64,000 nt of DNA from assembly GCF_018860345.1 (NCBI RefSeq), contig NZ_JAHKPJ010000016.1, positions 1 to 64,000 on the forward strand, read 5' to 3'. The stretch's first letter is position 1. The number at the start of each line of letters is the position of its first letter. The notes below the pieces were generated by a model. The model saw only the letters and a list, made by a program, of their open reading frames with translations, was not told the DNA's origin and did not search any database. Of the stretch, positions 1 through 7,157 are shown one piece after another. The stretch comes from Psychrosphaera sp. F3M07 (GTDB lineage: Bacteria > Pseudomonadota > Gammaproteobacteria > Enterobacterales > Alteromonadaceae). A program made the position numbers and the translations under genes.

Positions 1-1
1 G

Positions 2-76
2 CCAATAAGGAATTGGAAATTGGCCTTGAATCGTTTTATGATTGAATTCGAAGACCGATTAAAAGATGTTATTTAA
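2..76 (+). pseudogene. C-terminal end of an IS256-family transposase, cut by the window edge
   Basis: Reading from base 2, 24 codons run to a TAA at 74-76 and include RNWKLALNRFMIEFEDRL. This resembles the closing segment of IS256 (mutator) family DDE transposases, where an RNW...LNQF signature sits close to the C-terminus. Only this tail is visible, so I cannot say whether the gene is intact to the left. A transposon end follows within 35 bp, which supports the call. The family assignment rests on one short motif. Confidence 0.6.
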
Positions 77-110
77 AACCTGGCAGTTACACAGAATCTG
101 TTACAGGGTC
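77..110. mobile_element. Probable right end of the IS256-type element
   Basis: About 15 bp after the transposase stop lies ACAGAATCTGTTACAGGGTC (91-110). It resembles the terminal inverted repeats of IS256-family elements, which commonly contain a TTACACAGA-like core. The left end is outside the window, so the inverted repeat and target duplication cannot be checked. The boundary at 110 is an estimate. Dispersed repeat DNA begins directly after it. Confidence 0.4.
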
Positions 111-383
111 AACTAAAGATTCCAACTTTCCAACACCTTTTACTTTCCAGCCTTCTAGTATCTTTTACCCCCTTCTCGAAACTCGCGGCTCGTAGCTCGT
201 AGCTCGACAACTAAATATTCCAGCCTTATAGCATCTTTTCCTTTCTCAAATCTCGCAGCTGATGCGAACTCGCTTCTCGAAACTGTTCCCCGTTTCTGCT
301 ATCATCGCCACTTCGTTGTGGAGAACTGACTCCAGCGAAATTCGAATATAATCTATTTTCAAACGGACCAAATTGGGAAATAT
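111..383. other. Non-coding galU upstream region made of dispersed repeat modules
   Basis: No credible gene is seen here. The stretch holds two copies of a module: a 'CCAGCCTTMTAG...ATCTTTT' segment (147-170 and 220-239) followed by CTCGNNN heptads (175-209 and, imperfectly, 245-282). The same module occurs at 1458-1518. A TATAAT at 347-352 is a possible galU -10 box, but no convincing -35 box is present. GGGA at 375-378 is a weak Shine-Dalgarno for the ATG at 384. Confidence 0.6.
175..209. repeat. Five CTCGNNN heptads
   Basis: Five consecutive 7-bp units start at 175, 182, 189, 196 and 203 (CTCGAAA, CTCGCGG, CTCGTAG, CTCGTAG, CTCGACA). The CTCG core is invariant and the last three bases vary. 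A looser set follows at 245-282. The family recurs throughout the window. Confidence 0.85.
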
Positions 384-1277
384 ATGAAACCATCAAAAAT
401 CACAAAAGCGGTTATACCCGTTGCTGGACTTGGCACAAGAATGTTGCCAGCATCAAAAGCCATACCTAAAGAAATGTTACCTATCGCTGACAAACCTATC
501 ATTCAATATGTTGTGAATGAAATAATCTCAGCTGGAATAAAAGAAATAATCTTAGTGACACATTCTTCTAAAAACAGCATTGAAAATCATTTTGATAAAA
601 GCTTTGAACTTGAATCCATATTAGAAAAACGGGTTAAGCGTCAAATCTTAGAAGAAGTTCAAGCAATTTGCCCTAAAGATGTAACGATAATGCATGTACG
701 ACAAGGTACTGCTAAAGGTTTAGGTCATGCTATATCATGTGCGAGACCTGTTGTTGGTAACCATCCTTTTGCTGTTGTTTTACCAGATGTCATGATTAAT
801 GACTATGACTCAAATTTGGCAAGCGATAATTTAGCAGAGATGGTGCAGTTATTTAATGAAACTAAAGCTAGCCAAGTTATGGTTGATGCCGTACCAGAAC
901 AAGACGTTTCAAAATATGGTGTGGTAGACATTAATGGTGAAGCGTTAGCTGCCGGAGAATCTAAAGCCATGAAAGGTATGGTAGAAAAGCCAGAATTAAT
1001 CGATGCCCCTTCAAATTTAGCCGTTGTAGGGCGATATGTTTTATCTTCTGAAATCTGGGATATTTTAGAAAAAACACCTGTAGGCGCAGGTGATGAAATT
1101 CAATTAACCGATGCCATCGCAACCCTAATGAGCTGGGAACAAGTTAACGCTTATCACATGAAAGGTAGTTATCATGATTGCGGTGATAAACTAGGATACA
1201 TGCAAGCATTTGTTGAATATTCAAAACGCCACCCTGTATTAGGTGAAGCATTTAAAGAGTATTTAAGTAAAAAGTAA
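384..1277 (+). CDS. galU: UTP--glucose-1-phosphate uridylyltransferase
   Basis: Cytoplasmic enzyme that makes UDP-glucose from UTP and glucose-1-phosphate, the precursor for UDP-glucuronate, UDP-galactose and surface polysaccharides. The 297 residues match the usual bacterial GalU length. The nucleotide-binding signature [18 protein letters not shown] is at residues 15-32, a VEKP segment near 198 and [12 protein letters not shown] near 233. It faces ugd (convergent), and the 247 bp between them are repeat DNA. Together with ugd, the epimerase and galE it forms a nucleotide-sugar supply module next to the polysaccharide loci. A TATAAT at 347-352 may be its -10 box. The start codon is well supported by family length. 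Confidence 0.97.
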   Translation: MKPSKITKAVIPVAGLGTRMLPASKAIPKEMLPIADKPIIQYVVNEIISAGIKEIILVTHSSKNSIENHFDKSFELESILEKRVKRQILEEVQAICPKDVTIMHVRQGTAKGLGHAISCARPVVGNHPFAVVLPDVMINDYDSNLASDNLAEMVQLFNETKASQVMVDAVPEQDVSKYGVVDINGEALAAGESKAMKGMVEKPELIDAPSNLAVVGRYVLSSEIWDILEKTPVGAGDEIQLTDAIATLMSWEQVNAYHMKGSYHDCGDKLGYMQAFVEYSKRHPVLGEAFKEYLSKK

Positions 1278-1524
1278 AGCTTCGAGCCGCGAGCTACGAG
1301 TGACGAGTTGAACTCGCAGCTCGTAGCTAAAGATTTAAGGCTTGAAGGAGTAAAACTTATAATCGGTTTCTTTCCAGTTTTCTTACCACTTATAGCTTAC
1401 GGCTGCCTTTACCTTCCAGCATCTTTTACCTTAAAGCCTTATCGCAACTTTTACTTTCCAGCCTTATAGCCTTACAGCATCTTTTCCTTTCTCGTGTCTC
1501 GCAACTCGTAGCTCGCTACTGCTC
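1278..1524. repeat. Convergent intergenic repeat block between galU and ugd
   Basis: The block starts right after the galU stop with GAG-phase heptads (GAG at 1284, 1291, 1298, 1305), which then invert (CTC at 1313, 1320). AGCTACGAG (1292-1300) and CTCGTAGCT (1320-1328) can pair as a stem. The middle is a run of short words such as TTCCAGC, GCATCTTTT and GCCTTA. The block closes with four CTCGNNN heptads (1491-1518) that abut the ugd stop at 1525. Both genes therefore end directly in heptads that point inward. The inverted part could serve as a terminator, although no T-tract follows. Confidence 0.8.
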
Positions 1525-2694
1525 TTAAGCATCCCCACCAAATAAATCTCTGGTATAAACTTTTTCAGCAACATCCGTTAATTCATCAACCATACGATTA
1601 GCCACAATTACGTCTGATAATTTTTTAAACTCTTCAAGGTTTTTAATCACTTTTGAATTAAAGAAGTCATCTTCTTCGATTACCGGCTCATAAACCACAA
1701 CTTCAATGCCTTTGGCTTTAATTCGTTTCATAATCCCTTGAATAGCAGACGCTCTAAAATTATCAGAACCAGCCTTCATGATTAATCTATGTATACCTAC
1801 TACTTTTGGAGATCTAGCAATAATAGCGTCTGACACAAAGTCTTTTCTTGTTGTATTCGAGTCTACGATTGCTTTAATTAAAGTTTGAGGCACATCTTGG
1901 TAATTTGCTAACAATTGCTTTGTGTCTTTAGGTAAACAATACCCGCCATAACCAAAAGACGGATTGTTATAATGAGAACCAATTCTAGGATCTAAACTAA
2001 CGCCTTCAATGATTTGTTTGGAGTCCAAGCCATGAGTTTCCGCATAGCTATCTAGTTCATTAAAATACGAAACTCTCATTGCGAGATAAGTATTAGAGAA
2101 TAACTTCACGGCTTCAGCTTCGGTAGAATCCGTGAATAAAACATCAATTTCTTGTTTTATTGCTCCTTGTTTTAACAAGTTAGCAAATTGTCCGGCTCGT
2201 TTAGAACGCTCACCTACAATGATGCGCGATGGGTATAAATTGTCATACAAGGCATTACCTTCACGTAAAAACTCAGGACTGAATATAAGGTTATCAGTGC
2301 CCATATCCTTACTAATTCGAGCTGTATATCCCACAGGAACCGTAGACTTTATGATCATAACGGCATTAGGGTTAATTAACATCACATCTTTAATCACAGA
2401 TTCAACCGAAGAGGTATTAAAGTAATTAGTTTGAGGATCATAATCGGTTGGTGTCGAGATAATGACAAAGTCAGCGTTTTTATAAGCAAACTCTTTATCC
2501 GTCGTCGCTGTAAAATTAAGCTCTTTAGTCGTTAAAAATAACTCTATTTGCTCATCAACAATGGGAGATTGACCTTTATTCAATAAATTTACTTTATCTT
2601 CTATAATATCAACAGCTACTACTTCATTGTGCTGAGCCAACAACATTGCATTTGAAAGGCCAACATATCCAGTTCCTGCTACTGCAATTTTCAT
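1525..2694 (-). CDS. ugd: UDP-glucose 6-dehydrogenase
   Basis: Oxidises UDP-glucose to UDP-glucuronate with two NAD+ in the cytoplasm. The 389 residues agree with the short bacterial Ugd class. The N-terminal Rossmann motif [10 protein letters not shown] is at 7-16, STVPVGYT near 117 and the catalytic cysteine is C253 in [10 protein letters not shown]. The next gene downstream on the same DNA is the convergent galU, and the gene upstream on its strand is a UDP-glucuronate epimerase (spacing 16 bp), so the pair probably makes UDP-GlcA and then UDP-GalA. WecC at 27702 is a related dehydrogenase with a different substrate. The stop codon is directly followed by heptad repeats. Confidence 0.95.
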   Translation of the reverse strand: MKIAVAGTGYVGLSNAMLLAQHNEVVAVDIIEDKVNLLNKGQSPIVDEQIELFLTTKELNFTATTDKEFAYKNADFVIISTPTDYDPQTNYFNTSSVESVIKDVMLINPNAVMIIKSTVPVGYTARISKDMGTDNLIFSPEFLREGNALYDNLYPSRIIVGERSKRAGQFANLLKQGAIKQEIDVLFTDSTEAEAVKLFSNTYLAMRVSYFNELDSYAETHGLDSKQIIEGVSLDPRIGSHYNNPSFGYGGYCLPKDTKQLLANYQDVPQTLIKAIVDSNTTRKDFVSDAIIARSPKVVGIHRLIMKAGSDNFRASAIQGIMKRIKAKGIEVVVYEPVIEEDDFFNSKVIKNLEEFKKLSDVIVANRMVDELTDVAEKVYTRDLFGGDA

Positions 2695-2710
2695 ATTACG
2701 TCCATTAATC

Positions 2711-3679
2711 TTAATAAAAACTTTTATACCAATTTACAAAATTTTCAATACCATCACTTAATGATGTTTGCGGTTTAAAATCTATTAACTCTTCTAGTTC
2801 AGAGGTTTCAGCCCATGTTTGGTAGACGTCACCGTCTTGCATAGGCATCATGTTTTTAATAGCCTTAATTCCGATTTTATCTTCAATTGTTTCAACAAAT
2901 TCTAGTAGATTTACAGGTGAGCCGTTACCTATGTTTAATACCCGACAAGGGACTTGTTCTTCACTTTTTTCTGGTGGCTTAACTGATACTCTTACAACAC
3001 CTTCGACAATATCATCTATATAAGTAAAATCTCGGCTTAAATCTCCATTGTTATAAATATCAATAACGTCAGCTTCAATAATTTTTTTAGTAAATTTATA
3101 TGGCGCCATATCGGGGCGGCCCCAAGGTCCATATACAGTAAAAAATCTAAGTCCTGTAGTTGCAATACCATATAATTTTGAATATGAGTGAGCCATTAAT
3201 TCATTTGACTTTTTAGTAGCCCCATACAAAGAAACTTGCGAATCTGTTTTATCACTTGTAGAAAAAGGCACCTCTTTATTCAGTCCATAAACCGAACTTG
3301 AAGACGCATAAACTAAATGCTGAACTGGATAAACTCTACAGGCTTCTAATATACTCATGTAACCTATGATATTAGCTTGGATATATGCATTAGGATTTTC
3401 AATAGAATAACGAACACCAGCCTGAGCAGCTAAATGGATAACAATATCAAATTGGTTTTGCTCGAATAAACATAAAATTTCTTGGCTGGCTGTTAAGTCC
3501 ATTTTTATAAATGAAAAAGACGATAATGAATCTAGTTCATTTAAACGAGACTCTTTTAAAGAAACGTCATAGTAATCGTTTAAGTTATCAATCCCTATGA
3601 CCTGATGCCCTTGCTCACAAAGTTTTTTACTAACGTGAAAACCGATAAAACCTGCTGCTCCGGTAACTAAATATTTCAT
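2711..3679 (-). CDS. NAD-dependent epimerase, probably UDP-glucuronate 4-epimerase
   Basis: Extended short-chain dehydrogenase, 322 residues. The NAD-binding motif [11 protein letters not shown] is at 6-16 and the catalytic pair is Y152-x3-K156 (YGATK). The segment [17 protein letters not shown] near 30-46 is typical of UDP-glucuronate 4-epimerases (LpsL/WbnF type) rather than GalE. It lies 16 bp upstream of ugd in the same transcriptional direction, which fits conversion of the Ugd product to UDP-galacturonate. Substrate choice is inferred from this motif and the neighbour. Other UDP-sugar 4-epimerases cannot be excluded. Confidence 0.85.
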   Translation of the reverse strand: MKYLVTGAAGFIGFHVSKKLCEQGHQVIGIDNLNDYYDVSLKESRLNELDSLSSFSFIKMDLTASQEILCLFEQNQFDIVIHLAAQAGVRYSIENPNAYIQANIIGYMSILEACRVYPVQHLVYASSSSVYGLNKEVPFSTSDKTDSQVSLYGATKKSNELMAHSYSKLYGIATTGLRFFTVYGPWGRPDMAPYKFTKKIIEADVIDIYNNGDLSRDFTYIDDIVEGVVRVSVKPPEKSEEQVPCRVLNIGNGSPVNLLEFVETIEDKIGIKAIKNMMPMQDGDVYQTWAETSELEELIDFKPQTSLSDGIENFVNWYKSFY

Positions 3680-3759
3680 TTTAATTTTCCCTAAATTCCA
3701 AAAAGGTAATATACATTGAACCGATCATTAGATAAATGTTAAATAAACTCTTTATTAAA

Positions 3760-3780
3760 CTAAAACTTTAGAAGTTTTAG
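3760..3780 (-). terminator. Possible terminator after galE
   Basis: CTAAAACTT (3760-3768), a 3-base loop and AAGTTTTAG (3772-3780) form a 9-bp stem 32 bp past the galE stop on the minus strand. TTTAAT follows in the transcript, so the U-tract is short. This could separate galE from the ugd pair. Confidence 0.4.
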
Positions 3781-3811
3781 CTGAACTCGAAAATAAAGTT
3801 AAATCATATCA

Positions 3812-4837
3812 CTAGCTTTTGTACCCTTGAGGGTTACTAGACTGCCAATTCCAGGTGTCTCTCATCATATCCTCAAGAGATTTATCCGCTGTCCAATTTA
3901 ATTTTGTTTTTGCTTTTTCCGCGTCCGCCCAAAAAGCAGGTAAATCGCCTTCACGCTGAGGCGCATATTCATAAGGGATATTAACACCTGTGACTTGGGA
4001 AAATTTGTTAACAATTTCTAACACTGACAATGGATTACCAGTGCCTAAATTAAATGCTTCACATATACCAGAAAACTGCTTATCTAGCCACTCTAATGCT
4101 TTAACATGACCATGCGCTAAATCTACTACATGCAAATAATCACGTTCACAGGTACCGTCGTTAGTTGGGTAATCATTACCAAATATAGATAATTTATCTC
4201 TTTTACCCACTGCGACCTGTGCCACAAATGGCATCAGGTTGTTAGGTATACCGTTTGGATCTTCCCCAATCATACCGCTTTCATGAGCTCCGATTGGATT
4301 AAAATATCTCAAACATCCTATTTTAAACGAAGGATCACTTTTCACTAGATCAGAGAGTATCTGTTCAATCATGAGTTTAGACTTGCCGTAAGCACTAGAC
4401 GGTACACCAGTTTTAAGAGTCTCTACATAAGGAACGGGAGCATCTTCTCCATAAACTGTGGCTGATGAACTAAATACAAAATTTGTAATTTTAGCTTTTT
4501 GCAACTCTTGTAATAAAGTCACAGTGCCGTGTACATTATTTTGGTAATACGTCAGAGGAATTTGAGTAGATTCACCAACCGCTTTTAATGCTGCAAAGTG
4601 AATAGTTGCTGTAATATCTGGATGTTGTGCTAAAACAGTACTGACTTTATCGCCATCACAAATATCAACTTGAAAGAAAGTAACCTTTTTATTAGTTAAC
4701 TCTTCAACACGGTTTAAAGACTCTATTGACGAATTACATAAGTTATCGATAACAACAACTTCATAACCAAAGTTTAACAATTCTAATACGGTATGGGAGC
4801 CTATATACCCAGCACCACCAGTTACTAATACTTTCAT
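3812..4837 (-). CDS. galE: UDP-glucose 4-epimerase (copy 1)
   Basis: Interconverts UDP-glucose and UDP-galactose. I chose the ATG at 4835-4837, giving 341 residues that begin MKVLVTGGAGYIGSH, the standard GalE N-terminus. A longer reading from a TTG at 4894 would add 19 non-conserved residues. The NAD motif is GGAGYIG (7-13), the catalytic pair is Y150-x3-K154 and the SSSATVYG segment is near 123-130. The length matches E. coli GalE. A second galE lies at 34659-35672 between the two polysaccharide loci. The two proteins are clearly homologous but differ at many positions, so this is not a recent duplication. Confidence 0.95.
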   Translation of the reverse strand: MKVLVTGGAGYIGSHTVLELLNFGYEVVVIDNLCNSSIESLNRVEELTNKKVTFFQVDICDGDKVSTVLAQHPDITATIHFAALKAVGESTQIPLTYYQNNVHGTVTLLQELQKAKITNFVFSSSATVYGEDAPVPYVETLKTGVPSSAYGKSKLMIEQILSDLVKSDPSFKIGCLRYFNPIGAHESGMIGEDPNGIPNNLMPFVAQVAVGKRDKLSIFGNDYPTNDGTCERDYLHVVDLAHGHVKALEWLDKQFSGICEAFNLGTGNPLSVLEIVNKFSQVTGVNIPYEYAPQREGDLPAFWADAEKAKTKLNWTADKSLEDMMRDTWNWQSSNPQGYKS

Positions 4838-4931
4838 ATTTATCCATAATATTTTAAGACAATGAAGTATATAAACTTTATTAACTAGGCACAAACATAG
4901 AGTGATTCAGGTATTTCCAACTGTAGCTATT

Positions 4932-5906
4932 TTAACCGTAAAAACGGCTAACTAAAGAAAGCAGACTTTTAAGTTCAGTTTGTGGCAAGTTATTAATCCC
5001 TGCAGCTGCAGCTCGTCCGCCACCAGTTTCAAACTGGCTACAAACATCACCAGCCCCTTGTTTATTGTTAATTGGAGCTCGTAGACTTACTCGGTAACTT
5101 GAGTCCGTATTTTGCGTCAATATTAAAATAGCTTTATCTGGGTTTTGATTGGCTAGTTGGTTGCCAAATACACCACTAATACGTCTTGCCCACGCAGCAT
5201 CTTCAAGCTCAAGCGCCAATAAAGTATCGTCGTCATTAACGACAACCGCCGATTGCGCTTTTTTTAAGTCTGATTGGTAGGCATTTTTAAGTAAGTGGAA
5301 TGGCGAATGTTGATCGCTAATACAGTCAAAAGGAGATGGATACTGGACTAAGTTATTGTATAAATTTGCAGGCTCAAAGTGAAGGTCATCCAATGATTCA
5401 CCATAACCATTATAATTAATCAAAACACCTAGCTCTTTAAGTTGTTCCGCTTCAGTCTCTGATAAACCTGCAGTTTTAGCCAAGCTATCTGCAACCGATA
5501 TTAAATTATCCCCATAGGCAGCGGCAATTGCCCAATGATGTTTTTCACCATTTAACAATTTATCTACAATGAGGGCAGTACAAGTATTTGCATCTAAATC
5601 GATATTAGCGTTTAAATTCACTTGCTGCGGAATATTACCAGAGCGATGATGGTCCGCATAAAAAACATCAGCACCATCAGTTAATTGAGCTTGTAATGCT
5701 GCTTTATTTTTTTCCATTGACACATCAAGTACTGTGATTGTTTTACCGCTACTATTACTACTGCCATCAATAGGCACTTGTTTTAACAATTCGATATCAC
5801 GTTTCACACCTGTGATTAAAATAGAGTCTCTAGGCTGGACTTGACGCAACTGTACCAGGGATAAGATCCCATCCGCGTCACCATTAAATACATCGTAATA
5901 AGTCAT
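4932..5906 (-). CDS. DHH-family phosphoesterase
   Basis: 324 residues of the DHH/DHHA1 superfamily (nanoRNase, RecJ and PPase relatives). Metal-binding motifs are visible: GDADG (9-13), VLD (59-61) and the signature DHH at 85-87. A C-terminal GGGRAAAAGIN near 293-303 fits the DHHA1 substrate-binding domain. The substrate is not evident: members cleave short oligonucleotides, pAp or cyclic dinucleotides. A role in clearing pAp from sulfate metabolism is only a guess from the neighbouring cysC. The ATG at 5906 has a good GGAG 7 bases upstream. The start region is duplicated 82 bp upstream (see 5965-5988). Confidence 0.8.
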   Translation of the reverse strand: MTYYDVFNGDADGILSLVQLRQVQPRDSILITGVKRDIELLKQVPIDGSSNSSGKTITVLDVSMEKNKAALQAQLTDGADVFYADHHRSGNIPQQVNLNANIDLDANTCTALIVDKLLNGEKHHWAIAAAYGDNLISVADSLAKTAGLSETEAEQLKELGVLINYNGYGESLDDLHFEPANLYNNLVQYPSPFDCISDQHSPFHLLKNAYQSDLKKAQSAVVVNDDDTLLALELEDAAWARRISGVFGNQLANQNPDKAILILTQNTDSSYRVSLRAPINNKQGAGDVCSQFETGGGRAAAAGINNLPQTELKSLLSLVSRFYG

Positions 5907-5911
5907 TTTTT

Positions 5912-6076
5912 AGCTCCGAGTAGCGAGTAGCGAGCTGCGAGTTGAGCTTTTAACTCGACACTCGTTACTTTACATCATAATAAGTCATTTATTTAGCTCC
6001 GAGTTATGAGTTTCGAGTTCCGAAAGTTGAGGATTAAAATTTCTTGTCCTCGCGGCTCGTTACTCGCCACTCGACA
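5912..6076. repeat. Inverted heptad arrays between the DHH gene and cysC
   Basis: Two arrays are present. In the first, GAG cores fall at 5918, 5925, 5932 and 5939, then invert to CTC at 5954 and 5961. In the second, GAG falls at 6001, 6008 and 6015, then CTC at 6049, 6056, 6063 and 6070. Both halves keep strict 7-bp phase. The right arm runs into cysC and encodes its last residues. Bases 5891-5920 and 5973-6003 are a direct repeat that also carries the DHH gene start codon. Confidence 0.8.
5965..5988 (-). CDS. Seven-codon upstream mini-ORF, duplicate of the DHH gene start
   Basis: ATG at 5986-5988 is preceded by the same GGAGCTAAA context as the real DHH gene start at 5906. It reads MTYYDVK and then TAA, and the first six residues are identical to the DHH protein. 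It arose by an 82-bp tandem duplication that includes heptad DNA. It could act as a leader peptide that affects translation of the DHH gene, or it may simply be a relic. Expression is not shown. Confidence 0.4.
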   Translation of the reverse strand: MTYYDVK

Positions 6077-6683
6077 GCTCTATGATCCCTTTCCCTTGCA
6101 AATACTCAACAACCTGTTCAACACTTTGTTCTATTGTTTGCTCTGCTGTTTGTAAATGAATTTCTGCATTTACTGGCGCTTCATAGGTAGAATCAATACC
6201 TGTAAAATTTTTGATCTCGCCTGAGCGTGCTTTTTTATATAACCCTTTAGGATCACGTTGTTCACATACTTCGATTGGTGTGTCGACAAAAACTTCAATG
6301 AACTGACCTTCATTTAATAAATCTCGTGCCATGTCTCGGTCTGATTGAAATGGAGAAATAAAGGCAGTAGATATTAACAAACCCGATTCAACAAATAACT
6401 TAGAGACTTCACCAATACGTCGGATATTCTCAACTCTGTCCTTGTCCGAAAACGTTAAATCACCATTCAAACCATGACGAACATTATCGCCATCTAGCAA
6501 ATAAGTATGGACACCTAACGCAAATAATTTTTTATCAACCGCATTAGCAATCGTCGACTTTCCTGAACCACTTAACCCCGTATACCAAAGTACACAAGCT
6601 TTATGACCTTTATGTTCTTCTCTTTGCTCGGCAGTAACCGCTTGGTTATGCCAAACCACATTTTCAGTTTTTTGTTGACTCAT
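6060..6683 (-). CDS. cysC: Adenylylsulfate kinase
   Basis: Phosphorylates adenosine 5'-phosphosulfate (APS) to PAPS with ATP, the second step of sulfate activation. The 207 residues are the usual CysC length. The P-loop GLSGSGKST is at 36-44 and the active-site serine segment STAFISPF is near 104-111. It is the last sulfate gene of the cysD-cysN-permease-cysC order and is separated from the permease by a four-helix-bundle gene. Its final residues (LSSGE and stop) are encoded by heptad repeat DNA, so the natural C-terminus may have been replaced by repeat sequence. The start ATG is 21 bp from the four-helix-bundle gene stop. Confidence 0.95.
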   Translation of the reverse strand: MSQQKTENVVWHNQAVTAEQREEHKGHKACVLWYTGLSGSGKSTIANAVDKKLFALGVHTYLLDGDNVRHGLNGDLTFSDKDRVENIRRIGEVSKLFVESGLLISTAFISPFQSDRDMARDLLNEGQFIEVFVDTPIEVCEQRDPKGLYKKARSGEIKNFTGIDSTYEAPVNAEIHLQTAEQTIEQSVEQVVEYLQGKGIIELSSGE

Positions 6684-6696
6684 ATATATTCCAGTT

Positions 6697-6716
6697 GTAA
6701 GGCTTTAAGGCTTTAA
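6697..6716. repeat. Short TAAGGCTT tandem repeat at the 3' end of the four-helix-bundle gene
   Basis: Two copies of TAAGGCTT followed by TAA lie over the stop codon of the four-helix-bundle gene at 6705. The period is 8, not 7. Related GGCTTTA words occur at 56962-57002. It parallels the clean heptads at the 3' ends of the other two four-helix-bundle genes but is weaker evidence. Confidence 0.5.
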
Positions 6717-7061
6717 AAGATTAGTTTGAATTCTTTTCATTAAACCTTCAATCATTGCAGCAATTAATCTAGTTAAATCCAACCACTTTTCCCCGGTAAC
6801 TTTGTCAATGTAGTTAATATCAATTCCAATATATATTTGTGTTCTCAATTCGGCACAAGATGCTTTGGCTATTGACAAAAACCTGAATTTTTCTTTTTCG
6901 GATTCTCTTGTCATACCTTCAGCTATATTGCTCGGCACTGACAAACCAGATCTAGTGATTTGATCTTTAAAGCCATAATCACGCAAGTTTTTTAAGTCTT
7001 TATATAATTCACAAGATAGTGCTTTTGAATGTTTCCAAACTTCTAAGTTTTCAAAATTCAT
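6705..7061 (-). CDS. Four-helix-bundle protein, 23S rRNA intervening-sequence type (copy 1)
   Basis: 118 residues that begin MNFENLEVWKHSKAL and contain the family motif PSNIAEGMTRES (43-54) and AKASCAELRTQIYIG (65-79). These are hallmarks of the S23/IVP four-helix-bundle family first seen in 23S rRNA intervening sequences and related in fold to the Avd proteins of diversity-generating retroelements. The biochemical role of stand-alone members is not established. It sits between the sulfate permease and cysC, where no such gene belongs in the usual operon. It has a possible promoter and palindrome of its own upstream, and its C-terminal codons lie in repeat DNA. Copy 2 (10603) is its closest paralogue here. 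Confidence 0.9.
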   Translation of the reverse strand: MNFENLEVWKHSKALSCELYKDLKNLRDYGFKDQITRSGLSVPSNIAEGMTRESEKEKFRFLSIAKASCAELRTQIYIGIDINYIDKVTGEKWLDLTRLIAAMIEGLMKRIQTNLLKP

Positions 7062-7067
7062 GTCATT

Positions 7068-7094
7068 TAATTCCCTATAAAGGGAATTATTATA
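7068..7094 (-). promoter_or_regulatory. Possible promoter and palindromic operator of the four-helix-bundle gene
   Basis: TAATTCCCT (7068-7076) and AGGGAATTA (7081-7089) form a perfect 9-bp inverted repeat with a 4-base spacer, 7 bp before the ATG. TATAAT lies on the minus strand at 7089-7094, touching the palindrome. The -35 match is weak. A palindrome at the transcription start would suit autoregulation or an RNA hairpin bound by the protein. Both are inference. Confidence 0.4.
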
Positions 7095-7157
7095 GTGTGT
7101 TATTTATAAATTATTACGTAACAGATTAATATTTAAGTCTTCAAGATCTCAAGGCTT

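Noticed and set aside
4838..4894. 19-residue N-terminal extension of galE copy 1 from a TTG
   Set aside because: Conserved GalE sequence begins exactly at the ATG at 4837. The extra residues have no family support.
6705..7061. Toxin-antitoxin module
   Set aside because: Each four-helix-bundle gene stands alone, with no small partner gene overlapping or adjacent.
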